A DNA stretch of 64,000 nucleotides from Alphaproteobacteria bacterium (GTDB taxonomy: Bacteria > Pseudomonadota > Alphaproteobacteria > Sphingomonadales > Kordiimonadaceae): NCBI GenBank assembly GCA_013372975.1, contig JABXIS010000059.1, positions 1 to 64,000 on the forward strand, in the 5' to 3' direction. The notes beneath the pieces were generated by a model. That model saw only the letters and a program-made list of their open reading frames with translations, did no database searches and had not been told where the DNA came from. Shown one piece after another: positions 36,463 through 46,186 of the stretch (the first letter of the stretch is position 1; each line of letters starts with the position of its first letter). The position numbers were made by a program, and so were the translations under genes.

Positions 36463-37338
36463 CTAACTTCCCAAAGCCGTGAGCCAATCACGGAATGCCT
36501 GTACTTTTTTCATGGTGCCTCGACTGTCTTCGTAAGCGAGATAATAGGCGTTTCGGCTTCTCACGGCTGGCCCGAAGGGGGCGATCAGGCGCCCGGTTGC
36601 CAGGTCGTCTGCTACATACATCTGCGGCAATACCGCGACACCCAACCCTGAGCGGGCCGCCTCGATCATCATGGTGAAGTTCTCGAACTGTGCGCCGCCC
36701 CTGCTGTTTGCGCCCTCAAGCCCTGCGCCTGCCAGCCATTCGGCCCAGGCCGTGGGGCGAGTGGACATCAGGAGCCGATCATAATCCTCAATCCGCACCT
36801 CGCTTTTGCCCCTTAGCAGGGAGGGGGCCACCACGGCGATAACGTCCTCGGCGACCACTTTGTGCGCCGCCATGCCGTCCCAGTTACCATCGCCATACTG
36901 AATGGCCACATCGGCATTCGCTGCCTTGAAATCGGAGGGGGTCAGTCCCGTTACGATATTGAGCTGGATGTCCGGATGGGCGCTGGTGAACTTACCAAGT
37001 TTTGGAATCAGCCAGCGCGAACCGAACGTGGGCAAGAGGCCGAGGGTGAGCACACGGTCATCAGCGCCCCAGGTAATCAACCGCAAGGTTTCATTCTCCA
37101 GTCCGGCCAGCATGGGGGTGATGGCTGCAGCATATTGCTTGCCAGCATCTGTTGGAAGCAGGCGCTTTCGCTCCCGCCGGAACAAGGGTTGTCGTACGAA
37201 TTCTTCCAGATTTCCGATCTGCCGGCTGACCGCGCTTTGCGTCAGGTTCAGGGCTTCGGCTGCCCGCGTTACCTGGCCGGTCTTCATGACCTGCTCGAAA
37301 CATTCAAGGGCAACAAGGCTGGGAATTCGTCGTTTCAT
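36463..37338 (-). CDS. LysR family regulator, GcvA/GcdR-like
   Basis: A 291-residue LysR regulator. The N-terminal winged helix (PSLVALECFEQVMKTGQVTRAAEALNLTQSAVSRQI) is followed by a PBP2-type ligand domain, with GLLPTFGSRWLIPKLGKF and DVAIQYGDGNW typical of GcvA-like members. Divergence from glutaryl-CoA dehydrogenase and a CoA transferase matches the known GcdR arrangement, where the regulator responds to glutarate. Coding continues through its last domain normally. Confidence 0.88.
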   Translation of the reverse strand: MKRRIPSLVALECFEQVMKTGQVTRAAEALNLTQSAVSRQIGNLEEFVRQPLFRRERKRLLPTDAGKQYAAAITPMLAGLENETLRLITWGADDRVLTLGLLPTFGSRWLIPKLGKFTSAHPDIQLNIVTGLTPSDFKAANADVAIQYGDGNWDGMAAHKVVAEDVIAVVAPSLLRGKSEVRIEDYDRLLMSTRPTAWAEWLAGAGLEGANSRGGAQFENFTMMIEAARSGLGVAVLPQMYVADDLATGRLIAPFGPAVRSRNAYYLAYEDSRGTMKKVQAFRDWLTALGS

Positions 37339-37360
37339 GGCTTAATTCATGATTTTTTGT

Positions 37361-37383
37361 AATGTTAATAGTCTGAAATGTTA
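37361..37383. promoter_or_regulatory. Possible LysR binding repeats between lysR and gcdH
   Basis: AATGTTA occurs twice (37361-37367 and 37377-37383), 16 bp apart. It lies in the AT-rich 125-bp divergent region where a LysR-type regulator would bind. This is positional inference only. Confidence 0.35.
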
Positions 37384-37463
37384 CTTTATGGGGCGCAAAA
37401 TTACTATATACATTCTTCAAATTCATAATTTCGCCCCTGCGGCTGAACCTTGAGGGAAAGAAA

Positions 37464-38639
37464 ATGTCCAAACCTGTATTCAATTGGGAAGATCCGCTGC
37501 TCCTTGATGAGCAACTGACAGAAGATGAGCGCATGATGCGGGATGCCGCTCGCGCTTATTGCCAGGACAAGCTGATGCCGCGCATCCTTGAAGCCAACCG
37601 CCATGAGCATTTTGATCGCGAGATCATGAACGAGTTGGGTGAAATGGGTCTGTTGGGTGCAACTCTTCCTGAAGAATTCGGTGGCGCAGACGCAAGCCAT
37701 GTTGCCTATGGCCTGATCGCCCGTGAGGTGGAGCGTGTGGACAGCGGCTATCGTTCTGCCATGTCTGTCCAGTCATCCCTCGTGATGTACCCGATTTTTG
37801 CTTACGGTTCTGACGAGCAGCGCAAGAAATATCTGCCAAAGCTGGCATCCGGCGAAATGGTTGGTTGTTTTGGCCTGACCGAACCTGATCACGGTTCCGA
37901 TCCAGGGGGCATGAAATCCCGCGCCGAAAAAATTGATGGCGGCTATAAGCTCACCGGCAACAAGATGTGGATCACCAACAGCCCAATCGCAGATGTGGCT
38001 GTTGTGTGGGCAAAGCTGGACGGAGTAATCCGCGGTTTCATCCTCGAGCGCGGCATGGAAGGTTTCTCCACACCGAAGATTGAAGGCAAGATGAGCCTGC
38101 GCGCTTCCATTACCGGCGAGATCGTCATGGACAATGTAATCGTACCGGAAGAGAACCTTTTGCCAAATGCGAAAGGCCTGTCCGGCCCGTTTGGTTGCCT
38201 CAACAAAGCCCGTTTCGGTATTGCCTGGGGTGCATTGGGCGCAGCCGAATATTGCTGGCATGCTGCCCGCCAATATACACTTGATCGTTCGCAGTTCGGT
38301 CGTCCGCTCGCGCAGAACCAGTTGGTTCAGCAGAAGCTTGCGAACATGCTAACGGAAATCACGCTTGGCCTTCAGGCCTGCTTGCGTGTTGGTCGCCTGC
38401 TTGATGAAGGTAAATCCGCGCCAGAGAATATCTCTCTCATCAAACGCAACAGCTGTGGCAAGGCGCTGGATATTGCCCGCATGTCTCGCGATATGCACGG
38501 CGGCAACGGCATCTCCGACGAATTCCATGTGATCCGCCATATGGTGAACCTGGAAACAGTGAATACCTATGAAGGTACGTACGACATTCACACATTGATC
38601 CTGGGCCGCGCGCAAACCGGCCTGCAGGCATTCATGTAA
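37464..38639 (+). CDS. gcdH: Glutaryl-CoA dehydrogenase
   Basis: A 391-residue flavoprotein of the acyl-CoA dehydrogenase fold. It oxidises and decarboxylates glutaryl-CoA to crotonyl-CoA in lysine, tryptophan and glutarate breakdown. Visible: FAD/substrate motif [29 protein letters not shown], and the catalytic-base region [12 protein letters not shown] with its Glu. The N-terminus ([22 protein letters not shown]) is characteristic of GcdH rather than other ACADs. GAGGGAAAGAAA precedes the start. The CoA transferase follows by 27 bp. Confidence 0.95.
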   Translation: MSKPVFNWEDPLLLDEQLTEDERMMRDAARAYCQDKLMPRILEANRHEHFDREIMNELGEMGLLGATLPEEFGGADASHVAYGLIAREVERVDSGYRSAMSVQSSLVMYPIFAYGSDEQRKKYLPKLASGEMVGCFGLTEPDHGSDPGGMKSRAEKIDGGYKLTGNKMWITNSPIADVAVVWAKLDGVIRGFILERGMEGFSTPKIEGKMSLRASITGEIVMDNVIVPEENLLPNAKGLSGPFGCLNKARFGIAWGALGAAEYCWHAARQYTLDRSQFGRPLAQNQLVQQKLANMLTEITLGLQACLRVGRLLDEGKSAPENISLIKRNSCGKALDIARMSRDMHGGNGISDEFHVIRHMVNLETVNTYEGTYDIHTLILGRAQTGLQAFM

Positions 38640-38666
38640 GCAAGTCGGCGTTCGGAGTATCAAAAA

Positions 38667-39884
38667 ATGGCAGGCCCTTTAACCGGTATCCGTGTTCTTG
38701 ATCTCAGCCGCATTTTGGCAGGGCCCTGGGCAACCCAGTGTCTTGCCGATCTGGGGGCAGAGGTGATCAAGGTGGAACGCCCCGATGTGGGGGACGATAC
38801 ACGGACGTGGGGCCCGCCCTTCTTCGATGATGGCGACAAGCCTGTAAGCGCATATTTCATGTGTGCAAACCGGGGCAAGAAGTCTGTCACCATTGATTTT
38901 ACCAAACCTGAGGGGCAGGCCCTGATCAAACGGCTTGCCGAGAAGTGCGATATATTGGTCGAGAACTTCAAGGTTGGTGGCCTTGCCAAATATGGCCTTG
39001 ACTATGAAAACCTGAAGGCGATCAATCCGGGACTGATCTATTGTTCGATTACTGGTTTTGGCCAAACAGGGCCTTATAAGGACCGTCCGGGCTATGATGC
39101 GCTTATTCAGGCGCTTGGCGGCCTGATGAGCATCACAGGCGAGCCCGATGGCACGCCCGGCGGTGGGCCACAGAAAGTTGGCGTGGCGGTAACGGACCTG
39201 TTTACTGGCCTATATAGCACCATCGGTGTACTGGGCGCCTTGCACCATAGGGAACGCACAGGTGAAGGCCAGCATATCGATATGGCCTTGATGGATACTC
39301 AGGTTGCTGTGCTTGCAAACCAAAGCATGAACTATCTTGTTTCCGGACAGGAGCCCAAACGATTGGGCACAGCACACCCCTCTATCGTGCCCTATCAGGT
39401 GTTCGCTTCTGCTGATGGTCATATGATGCTGGCGATCGGCAATGACGGCCAGTTCGCGCGCTTTTGCACGGCAGCTGGCATGCCTGAGATCGCAAATGAT
39501 CCTCGCTTCAGAACTAATCCAGCGCGCGTTGAAAACCGTGAGGCGCTGATCCCTTTGGTCGCGGCGAAGATTGCTGAACGCACAACGGATGATTGGGTGT
39601 CAACACTTGAAGCGCACAATGTGCCGGGTGGCCCGATCAATACCATGGAACGGGTGTTTGACGACCCGCAGGTGGAGGCGCGTGGCACCACGCTGGCCCT
39701 GAAGGCGGAGGACGGCTCCATCATGCCATCCGTTGCCAACCCAATACATTATTCCGGAACCGAAATAACCTATGACAAAGCACCTCCTGCCTTGGGTGCG
39801 GACACAGATAGCGTTCTTTCCGAGGTGTTGGGCATGACGCCGGAAAATCTGGCGCTTGTGAAATCAACCAAGGTTCTGGGATAA
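38667..39884 (+). CDS. Class III CoA-transferase (CaiB/BaiF), probably glutarate CoA-transferase
   Basis: A 405-residue class III CoA transferase. The N-terminus GIRVLDLSRILAGPWATQCLADLGAEVIKVE is the family nucleotide-binding start, and the Asp in VAVTDLFTG (Asp177) aligns with the catalytic aspartate. Its place after gcdH resembles SUGCT, which forms glutaryl-CoA from glutarate using succinyl-CoA or another donor. Together with gcdH it would take glutarate to crotonyl-CoA under the divergent LysR regulator. Confidence 0.88.
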   Translation: MAGPLTGIRVLDLSRILAGPWATQCLADLGAEVIKVERPDVGDDTRTWGPPFFDDGDKPVSAYFMCANRGKKSVTIDFTKPEGQALIKRLAEKCDILVENFKVGGLAKYGLDYENLKAINPGLIYCSITGFGQTGPYKDRPGYDALIQALGGLMSITGEPDGTPGGGPQKVGVAVTDLFTGLYSTIGVLGALHHRERTGEGQHIDMALMDTQVAVLANQSMNYLVSGQEPKRLGTAHPSIVPYQVFASADGHMMLAIGNDGQFARFCTAAGMPEIANDPRFRTNPARVENREALIPLVAAKIAERTTDDWVSTLEAHNVPGGPINTMERVFDDPQVEARGTTLALKAEDGSIMPSVANPIHYSGTEITYDKAPPALGADTDSVLSEVLGMTPENLALVKSTKVLG

Positions 39885-39909
39885 GAAAAATCGCTAGAAG
39901 AGTAGCCGT

Positions 39910-42276
39910 CTAGAAGCGCGTTTTTAGCCCCAGCATCATTATCGTATCCGACAGGCCAGCCTGGTGCCCAGCGTTCAGACGCTGGGCTACATTGGCCTCA
40001 ATCCGCCATCCATCCAATTGCAGGAAATATCCCATTTCAAAGGCCAGTTCACGGGAAGAGGGCGCCAGCGATATGAAGTCTTGCGAGAAGATGACATTTC
40101 CATCTGCATCAATCGCTTGCCCTGTCCACAATGATGCCTTGGCGGTTTCCACACGAAGGGGCTGGTGAAGGCTGAGTTTAAATTCATCATTATAGTGAAA
40201 TAGCGCAGAACGGTGCATGCTGGCGGTCGCACTGGTTCCCCAGATCGTGCCGATATTGCCAATGATCCCGGTGCCTGCAGAACCTGATTGGGTTAGGGTG
40301 GTTGTGCCATCGAACGATATCCAGAGGGTGTCGCTGAAAGACCATTGCGCATCCAACCCAAGCCACTGTGTGGCGGCGCCGTCTGCCACTTTCAAGCCCC
40401 CCGCAGAACGGGTGCCGAGCAGACTATCCCTTTCCGATAAGACACCTAGCTCAAGGCCGAGCACGCCATGAGTTGAATATTTCTCCAGTCTCGCCGTCAC
40501 CGCAATTGTTGGAGCATCCCTGTTCAAGGTATCCGCTCCTAAAGCATGCAATCCTTTTTGCTCGGCGGCGGCAATACCAATCCACAGTCTCGATGTTTCT
40601 CCCCAAGGTTGGCTTATAGCAAAATAATTGCTCTGGCCTATGGGGAGCGGAGAGGTATCGGCACCTATCAGTGATCTGCTTCCGGAAACTGGTCGTTGGT
40701 GGAGGGCGTCTGTGAGGCTTCTGCCGGTTCCCATGATCCAGCCGATATTGCCTGTGCTACCGGTAAATTCGAACGAGGCTGTCACGTCCGCTGAGAAATC
40801 ATCTGCTGCGGCACCCGTGAGCGCGAATGAGGGGATGCTGTCCCTATTGCGAGACACCGTATATCCCAGCTGCCGCTTGCCAATGGAGAGCTGGTCGCTT
40901 TCGCTGCGAAATTGGGTGCCAATGTATGTTTCAAGTGGCCTGGGGCCACCTGTATTGACCAACAGGCCTGAAGCATCAATTCGGAAGTCACGGCCATAGC
41001 CATCAAGGATCATGACGCTTTCAAGGGCAACTTGAAGGGCTGGAGTATCACCGAATGCCGGGCTGAAAAGAAGGGCCGTATTGCCGATTGGGGCGTTTCT
41101 GGCAGGCGCGGCCATAGCTGCTTGCCCAACCGGGGACAGGGCCGCGTCGATATTCAGAAGCCCGCGCCCATATACGCTATCAGTTCCGGTTTCTCCAAGG
41201 TCTGTGGCCGTTTCAAATAGTATATCCGCGACTTCACGGCCTGTCAGGCTGGGCCAACGGTCAAGGATCAGTGCTGCAGCCCCTGTAATATGCGGTGCTG
41301 AAAAACTGGTGCCACTCAGCAGATACAGGCCTGCGCCATTCTCCTCCGTTACCCAAGGGGCAACAACATCAACGCCGGGGGCGACAAGGAAATAGTTTCG
41401 AGCGATTCCATTACCTGCCTGATCAGAGAAGGGGGCGATTTCCAAATTCTCATCCACGGCGCCTGCCAGGATCAGCGCGCCGGGCCCATTTGAAAGGGCG
41501 CCGCTATCGATGAGACGATTTATAGCTTCCAGGTTGGATAGGGAGGGCTCTGGGTCGCTGTTATTTCCGGCCGAGGCTACTACCAGGGCACCAGCCTCAA
41601 TGGCGCTGGTTTCAAATTCCAGCGTGTATCGCCTGTCTACATCAGGAAGGTTATTCACAACGTCATCTTCATCAAACCCAAGGGACTTGTTGATCACGCG
41701 TGCGCCATTTTCATATGCGTAAAGATACGGGTTGGATACCGTGTATTGAATGCCATTCTGAACAGTCTCATAACTGCGAACGCCGGAGAAAAAGTCGACA
41801 GCGATCACTTCAGCGTCAAATGCCACACCATGCGTGCCTGTGTTATTTTTTGCCCCGGCTGCGACCACGGCCACAGCCTGGCCATGCGGCGTGTCCGTGG
41901 TGGGCTTCCCAAACTGCGCTTCATATATTGATCGATATTCCGGTTCAGCGTCGCGGCTTGCAGCATGGAAGTTGATTTCGTCAGAGGTGAAGTCAAAATT
42001 GAAATCGACAACACCTATGATAACGCCGTCGCCCGTGTAACCCTTCGCATAGGCGTCCGCTGCTTTTACCGCGTCCAAGCCCCAGTTGCGGTTATATTCA
42101 GTAGTTTTAAACTCCGCAGGGTCGCCGTTTAAAGGTGGTTGTTCATTCACCGCTGGTGGGTCAATTATTGTTGGGATGACAGGGGCAGTGCGGGTTCCTC
42201 CTCCTCCACAGGCGGCAAGAACAGATGTTGTTGCCAGCAAGAACAAGGCTCTGCCTGTGGGCTGTCTGGGGTTCAT
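39910..42276 (-). CDS. Subtilisin-like (S8) autotransporter serine protease, lipoprotein
   Basis: A 788-residue surface protease. A lipoprotein signal (lipobox LAAC, Cys23) is followed by a glycine-rich linker and an S8 domain with Asp91 (GVVDFNFD), His131 (TPHGQA), oxyanion Asn238 (SAGNNS) and Ser324 (GTSFSAPH). The C-terminal ~300 residues are beta-barrel-like, ending LGLKTRF with C-terminal Phe. This lipidated architecture recalls NalP and SphB1, which process other surface proteins. GGAGG lies 6 nt before the start. It is monocistronic and convergent with the CoA-transferase gene. Confidence 0.9.
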   Translation of the reverse strand: MNPRQPTGRALFLLATTSVLAACGGGGTRTAPVIPTIIDPPAVNEQPPLNGDPAEFKTTEYNRNWGLDAVKAADAYAKGYTGDGVIIGVVDFNFDFTSDEINFHAASRDAEPEYRSIYEAQFGKPTTDTPHGQAVAVVAAGAKNNTGTHGVAFDAEVIAVDFFSGVRSYETVQNGIQYTVSNPYLYAYENGARVINKSLGFDEDDVVNNLPDVDRRYTLEFETSAIEAGALVVASAGNNSDPEPSLSNLEAINRLIDSGALSNGPGALILAGAVDENLEIAPFSDQAGNGIARNYFLVAPGVDVVAPWVTEENGAGLYLLSGTSFSAPHITGAAALILDRWPSLTGREVADILFETATDLGETGTDSVYGRGLLNIDAALSPVGQAAMAAPARNAPIGNTALLFSPAFGDTPALQVALESVMILDGYGRDFRIDASGLLVNTGGPRPLETYIGTQFRSESDQLSIGKRQLGYTVSRNRDSIPSFALTGAAADDFSADVTASFEFTGSTGNIGWIMGTGRSLTDALHQRPVSGSRSLIGADTSPLPIGQSNYFAISQPWGETSRLWIGIAAAEQKGLHALGADTLNRDAPTIAVTARLEKYSTHGVLGLELGVLSERDSLLGTRSAGGLKVADGAATQWLGLDAQWSFSDTLWISFDGTTTLTQSGSAGTGIIGNIGTIWGTSATASMHRSALFHYNDEFKLSLHQPLRVETAKASLWTGQAIDADGNVIFSQDFISLAPSSRELAFEMGYFLQLDGWRIEANVAQRLNAGHQAGLSDTIMMLGLKTRF

Positions 42277-42456
42277 GCATCGCCTCCGGAAAACTTCGTT
42301 GATTAACAGAATACATCAGGTACCCGGGTGTTCAAATAAGATGACCAAAAATTGACAGCCAAGCGATCACAAGGATTTACACAAATAGTTGAGATTGGCT
42401 TGTAGTGCGCATCTAGGTTTCATCTGCTAATTGGCAATCAAGTCAAGGAGGGCAGC

Positions 42457-42915
42457 ATGAAGCCAATATCAGTTCTAACTGCAATAATATTTTTTATACT
42501 GTCGCCAAGTGCTTTTGCTGGTGAAGACCCAATCTACACCGGTGTGTTCAGCAACAAGGCGGCTGGCGGGTATGACGTTGTAGCCTATTTTACGGAAGGC
42601 AAGCCGGTTAAAGGCGAGAAAGTCTATCAGACCAGCTATATGGGCGCTGAATGGCGCTTTGCCAGCATGGCCCATAAAGAAGCGTTTGAAGCGGATCCCG
42701 CACGTTATGCCCCCCAATATGGCGGGTATTGTGCCTGGGCGATGGCACGAGGCTACACGGCAAGCGGTGACCCCAAGGAATGGCGCATTGTGGATGGCAA
42801 GCTCTATCTGAACTACGACGCGGACATTAAGGCAAAATGGGAAAAAGATATTCCCGGCTTCATTGCCAAAGCGAATGTGAATTTTCCAAACCTGGTTGAT
42901 CTGGAGGACGAATGA
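42457..42915 (+). CDS. Secreted YHS-domain protein
   Basis: A 152-residue periplasmic protein with a signal peptide (ending SPSAFAGED). The YHS-type core has GGYDVVAYFTEGKPVKG, FASMAHKEAFEADPARYAPQYGGYCAWA and GKLYLNYD. YHS proteins bind metal or assist metal-related enzymes; the conserved Cys in GGYCAWA is present. AAGGAGGGCAGC precedes the start. The gene overlaps the following secreted VOC gene by 4 bp, so the two are made together. Confidence 0.88.
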   Translation: MKPISVLTAIIFFILSPSAFAGEDPIYTGVFSNKAAGGYDVVAYFTEGKPVKGEKVYQTSYMGAEWRFASMAHKEAFEADPARYAPQYGGYCAWAMARGYTASGDPKEWRIVDGKLYLNYDADIKAKWEKDIPGFIAKANVNFPNLVDLEDE

Positions 42916-43412
42916 TGCGCAAGTGGGCAACGGGGATTGTGTTAGGGCTTGGCCTTTTGGCGGTAACGCCAACAATGGCAGAGGAAGGCAAAGCGCCGAC
43001 GCTGGGCGTCAATCATATCGGATTGGCAGTTAGCAAGCTTGAAGCCACAGCGTCCTTTTTCGTCGATACGCTGGGCTGGGAAAAGGCAGGTGAAAAACCT
43101 GACTATCCTGCCATTTTTGTTACAGACGGGGAGGCCTTTGTCACGCTTTGGCAAGTGGAAAATCCAGCAAGCGCCATGCCATTTGATCGCCGAAAAAACG
43201 TAGGGCTACACCATTTGGCCATGACCGTTGAGAGCCTGGAAGCCTTGCATAGCCTTCATGAAAAATTTCAAACAGTAGACGGTGTGATTATTGAGTTTGC
43301 ACCGGAATTTCTGGGGCAGGGGCCAACTACACATATGATGATACGGGACCCCTCCGGGCTCCGGCTAGAGTTCATCGTGCCTGCCGGCAGGATAAAAGCC
43401 AAGGACGAGTAG
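42912..43412 (+). CDS. Secreted VOC/glyoxalase-family protein
   Basis: A 166-residue protein with a signal peptide (IVLGLGLLAVTPTMAEEG) and one VOC fold of two beta-alpha-beta-beta-beta modules: LGVNHIGLAVSKLEATASFFVDTLGW and VGLHHLAMTVESLEAL, ending with MMIRDPSGLRLEFIV. His in VNHIGL and Glu in LEFIV fit the VOC metal site. A periplasmic VOC protein is uncommon. It is coupled to the YHS gene. The reaction (isomerase, lyase or dioxygenase type) cannot be assigned. Confidence 0.83.
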   Translation: MMRKWATGIVLGLGLLAVTPTMAEEGKAPTLGVNHIGLAVSKLEATASFFVDTLGWEKAGEKPDYPAIFVTDGEAFVTLWQVENPASAMPFDRRKNVGLHHLAMTVESLEALHSLHEKFQTVDGVIIEFAPEFLGQGPTTHMMIRDPSGLRLEFIVPAGRIKAKDE

Positions 43413-43415
43413 TCC

Positions 43416-44180
43416 TTAGTTCCATTCCCCTTCGGTTGGGATCTTGATGGTAGAACCACAATGCTTGCAATGGATGGCATCGGGGTCATGCCTGTTAAGG
43501 CCACAGGTCTCACACGGGAAATGGGCTTTTACTGGCCTGAAGATGGTTTGTACTAACCGAAGGAAAAGCGCCACACCAAAGACCATGATGACCACAGAAA
43601 CCATCCTGCCCAATGTATCTTCCATTGTGATGTCGCCAAAGCCGGTTGTGGTGAGTGTGGCGACAGTGAAATACAGCGCGTCCAGATAATTGGTGATTGC
43701 GTCATTTCTTCCTGCTTCCAGCACATAAACAACAGCGGTAACAACAAATACGAAGATAGCCAGATTGACACTGGACTGAATGATTTGCTCGTTTTGCCGG
43801 AACCAGGAGAACTCCTGCCGAAGCGCAGCCAGCATATGATACGATCTGAGCAGCCGCAGCATGCGCACCACGCGTAGGAAACCAAGATTTTCGAAGAAAA
43901 GTGGTGCCACCATCGAGAAGATGACAAGCATGTCAGCAATTGAACTGAAAGACGCAAGGAACTTCAATTTATGCCTTGCAATGATCAAGCGGGCGCTGAA
44001 CTCGAGTAGCAGTACAAACGCAATGGTATAGTCAATTATGTGTGCAGCAAGGCTTGGCCCTAAAAGCGAAGAGACAACAAAAAAGACCAGCGTGATCAGG
44101 TCAAGAGCAAGCAACCCAAGGCGGAAATGGTGAGATTTTTCGCCTTTACCGAAATATAGCTCCTTGAGTTTTGCCTGCAC
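43416..44180 (-). CDS. Voltage-gated-type K+ channel with C-terminal zinc ribbon
   Basis: A 254-residue six-helix channel. The S4 segment has spaced arginines (RVVRMLRLLRSYHM). The pore loop has the filter TLTTTGFGD between S5 and S6. After S6, the C-terminus carries CETC-N11-CKHC, a compact zinc-ribbon-like module. GTG 44180 is chosen because AGGGGG lies 6 nt upstream; the frame is open to a TTG at 44201. Its stop lies 3 bp from the convergent VOC gene. Channel class is clear; the role of the zinc module is unknown. Confidence 0.85.
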   Translation of the reverse strand: MQAKLKELYFGKGEKSHHFRLGLLALDLITLVFFVVSSLLGPSLAAHIIDYTIAFVLLLEFSARLIIARHKLKFLASFSSIADMLVIFSMVAPLFFENLGFLRVVRMLRLLRSYHMLAALRQEFSWFRQNEQIIQSSVNLAIFVFVVTAVVYVLEAGRNDAITNYLDALYFTVATLTTTGFGDITMEDTLGRMVSVVIMVFGVALFLRLVQTIFRPVKAHFPCETCGLNRHDPDAIHCKHCGSTIKIPTEGEWN

Positions 44181-44354
44181 GTCTAGCCCCCTGGTTCTCA
44201 AATTTCCTGCAGCCTGCCCGATTGGCCATCGGGGCGCAAGTGGGTGCAGGCATTTCTCCGCGCATTGACCTTTAGCTTATCTGAGCGATACACTCCCAAA
44301 TCAACAGAGATAATCGTCTAAAATACGGTTCATCCGTATAAAAGGGAGTATCGC

Positions 44355-46106
44355 ATGCGACTGCTGCGTCTTTTCGCGGCCATTTTTGCCGCTGTCGGGT
44401 TTATGGCAACAGTATCCTTTGCCCAGCAATCCAGCCCCATTATTGTTTATGACACCCAGTTCCACCCTACGCTTGCCAGGAATGGCATGGTGGTCAGCCA
44501 GGAAACCTATGCGTCCAAGGCAGGCCGTGAAATTTTGCAAAGAGGTGGTAACGCGATCGATGCGGCTGTTGCTACTGGTTTTGCCCTTGCCGTCACGCAT
44601 CCACAGGCAGGCAACCTGGGCGGTGGCGGATTCATGATGATCTACCTCAAGGAGCTAGACCGGGTGGTCGCGCTGGATTACCGCGAGATGGCACCGGCAC
44701 GTGCCCACCGGGATATGTTCCTGAACGACAGTGGCGACGTGGATAAAAAACGTGTCCGCTTCACTTTGAAGGCCAGCGGCGTTCCAGGCACTGTTATGGG
44801 GCTTACGGAAGCGCTCACAAAATATGGTACCATGCCATTGGCCGAGGTCATGGCACCTGCCATTCGGCTGGCTGAAGAAGGCTTTGAAATGACTTGGGCC
44901 CTGTCGGAATCTCTGGGTCGCTATGCAGCGCGCCTGAAGGCGGATGCAGAAAGCGCTAAAAACTACTTCAAGGCCGATGGCTCGATTTATGAGGCAGGTG
45001 AGCTGTTTCGCCAGCCTGATCTGGCAGAAACATTGAAAGCTATTGCAGCGTCTGGCGCAAAGGGGTTTTACGAAGGACCGGTTGCGGACAAACTTGTAGC
45101 GGCGATGACGGCACAAGGTGGTTTGATCACCCATGATGACCTCAAGAACTATCACGCAGTAGAGCGTGAGCCGATCTCTGGCACTTATCGCGGGTACAAG
45201 GTGGTAACAATGCCACCCCCATCCTCAGGTGGTGTACATATCGTTCAGATGTTGAATGTGATGGAAGGCTGGGACATGAAGGGCCTTGGGCACAATAGTG
45301 CAGCCTATATCCACCGTATGACGGAAACCATGAAATATGCCTATGCGGATCGCTCCAAATACCTTGGGGACCCGGATTTCTTTGATGTGCCAGTGGCGGC
45401 GCTGACAAGCAAGGAATACGCGGGCACCGTTCGGGCGAAAATCAATCTTGAAAAGGCTACGCCATCCGCTGAGATAGCGCCCGCACCAAGCCTGCCATAC
45501 GAAAGCAATGATACCACGCACTTTTCGGTAATGGATAGTGCAGGCAATATGGTGGCCAATACATACACCTTGAATTTCACCTATGGTAACGGGAAGTCTG
45601 TGCCTGGGGCAGGGTTCTTGCTTAATAACGAGATGGATGATTTCTCCGCCAAAGCGGGTGTACCAAACGCGTTTGGTTTGCTTGGTGGCGAAGCCAACGC
45701 AATCGAGCCAGGCAAGCGGCCGCTTAGCTCCATGACACCAACCCTTTTGTTCAAGAACGGCGAGCCATATATGGCAACCGGCAGCCCTGGCGGTTCCACA
45801 ATCATCACCGTGGTTCTGCAAGCTGTGATGAATGTGATGGAATTTGATATGAATGTGCAAACAGCCATATCCGTGCCACGCATCCACCACCAGTGGTATC
45901 CAGACCGTTTGTTCCTGGAGCCCGGACATTCCATCGATACACGGCGCCTGCTTGGGCAGATGGGGCATCAGGTAAAGTCTGGCCCTACAGAAGCCTGGGA
46001 TAGCGTTTTAGGGTCAGCCCAATCGTTGATACGGGACCCCGAGACGGGTTTGTTTATGGGCGCTGCTGATCCGCGCAGGCCGGGTTCATACGCTGCGGGA
46101 TACTAG
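44355..46106 (+). CDS. ggt: Gamma-glutamyltransferase
   Basis: A 583-residue periplasmic Ntn hydrolase with a signal peptide (ending VSFAQQ). It hydrolyses or transfers the gamma-glutamyl group of glutathione. Markers: AGREILQRGGNAIDAAVAT and NLGGGGFMM near the N-terminus, the autoprocessing site at Thr387 (NDTTHFSV), and RPLSSMTPTL and GSPGGSTIIT of the active site. It matures into two subunits in the family. GGGAGTATCGC precedes the start. It is monocistronic and followed by a strong terminator. Confidence 0.95.
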   Translation: MRLLRLFAAIFAAVGFMATVSFAQQSSPIIVYDTQFHPTLARNGMVVSQETYASKAGREILQRGGNAIDAAVATGFALAVTHPQAGNLGGGGFMMIYLKELDRVVALDYREMAPARAHRDMFLNDSGDVDKKRVRFTLKASGVPGTVMGLTEALTKYGTMPLAEVMAPAIRLAEEGFEMTWALSESLGRYAARLKADAESAKNYFKADGSIYEAGELFRQPDLAETLKAIAASGAKGFYEGPVADKLVAAMTAQGGLITHDDLKNYHAVEREPISGTYRGYKVVTMPPPSSGGVHIVQMLNVMEGWDMKGLGHNSAAYIHRMTETMKYAYADRSKYLGDPDFFDVPVAALTSKEYAGTVRAKINLEKATPSAEIAPAPSLPYESNDTTHFSVMDSAGNMVANTYTLNFTYGNGKSVPGAGFLLNNEMDDFSAKAGVPNAFGLLGGEANAIEPGKRPLSSMTPTLLFKNGEPYMATGSPGGSTIITVVLQAVMNVMEFDMNVQTAISVPRIHHQWYPDRLFLEPGHSIDTRRLLGQMGHQVKSGPTEAWDSVLGSAQSLIRDPETGLFMGAADPRRPGSYAAGY

Positions 46107-46133
46107 AGATTGGCGAACGGCTCGATCAATAAG

Positions 46134-46165
46134 AAAGGCCACCGGGTTTCCGGTGGCCTTTTTGT
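46134..46165. terminator. Terminator between ggt and the RND pump
   Basis: A perfect 12-bp stem, AAAGGCCACCGG / CCGGTGGCCTTT, with a GTTT loop and a T-run on the plus strand. The minus-strand side also has a short T-rich end, so it may serve the convergent RND gene as well. Confidence 0.9.
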
Positions 46166-46186
46166 TTGATGCATCTTTGCTAGGTT

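Noticed and set aside
45225-45968. Open frame antisense to gamma-glutamyltransferase
   Set aside because: It overlaps the catalytic half of ggt and shows no family features.
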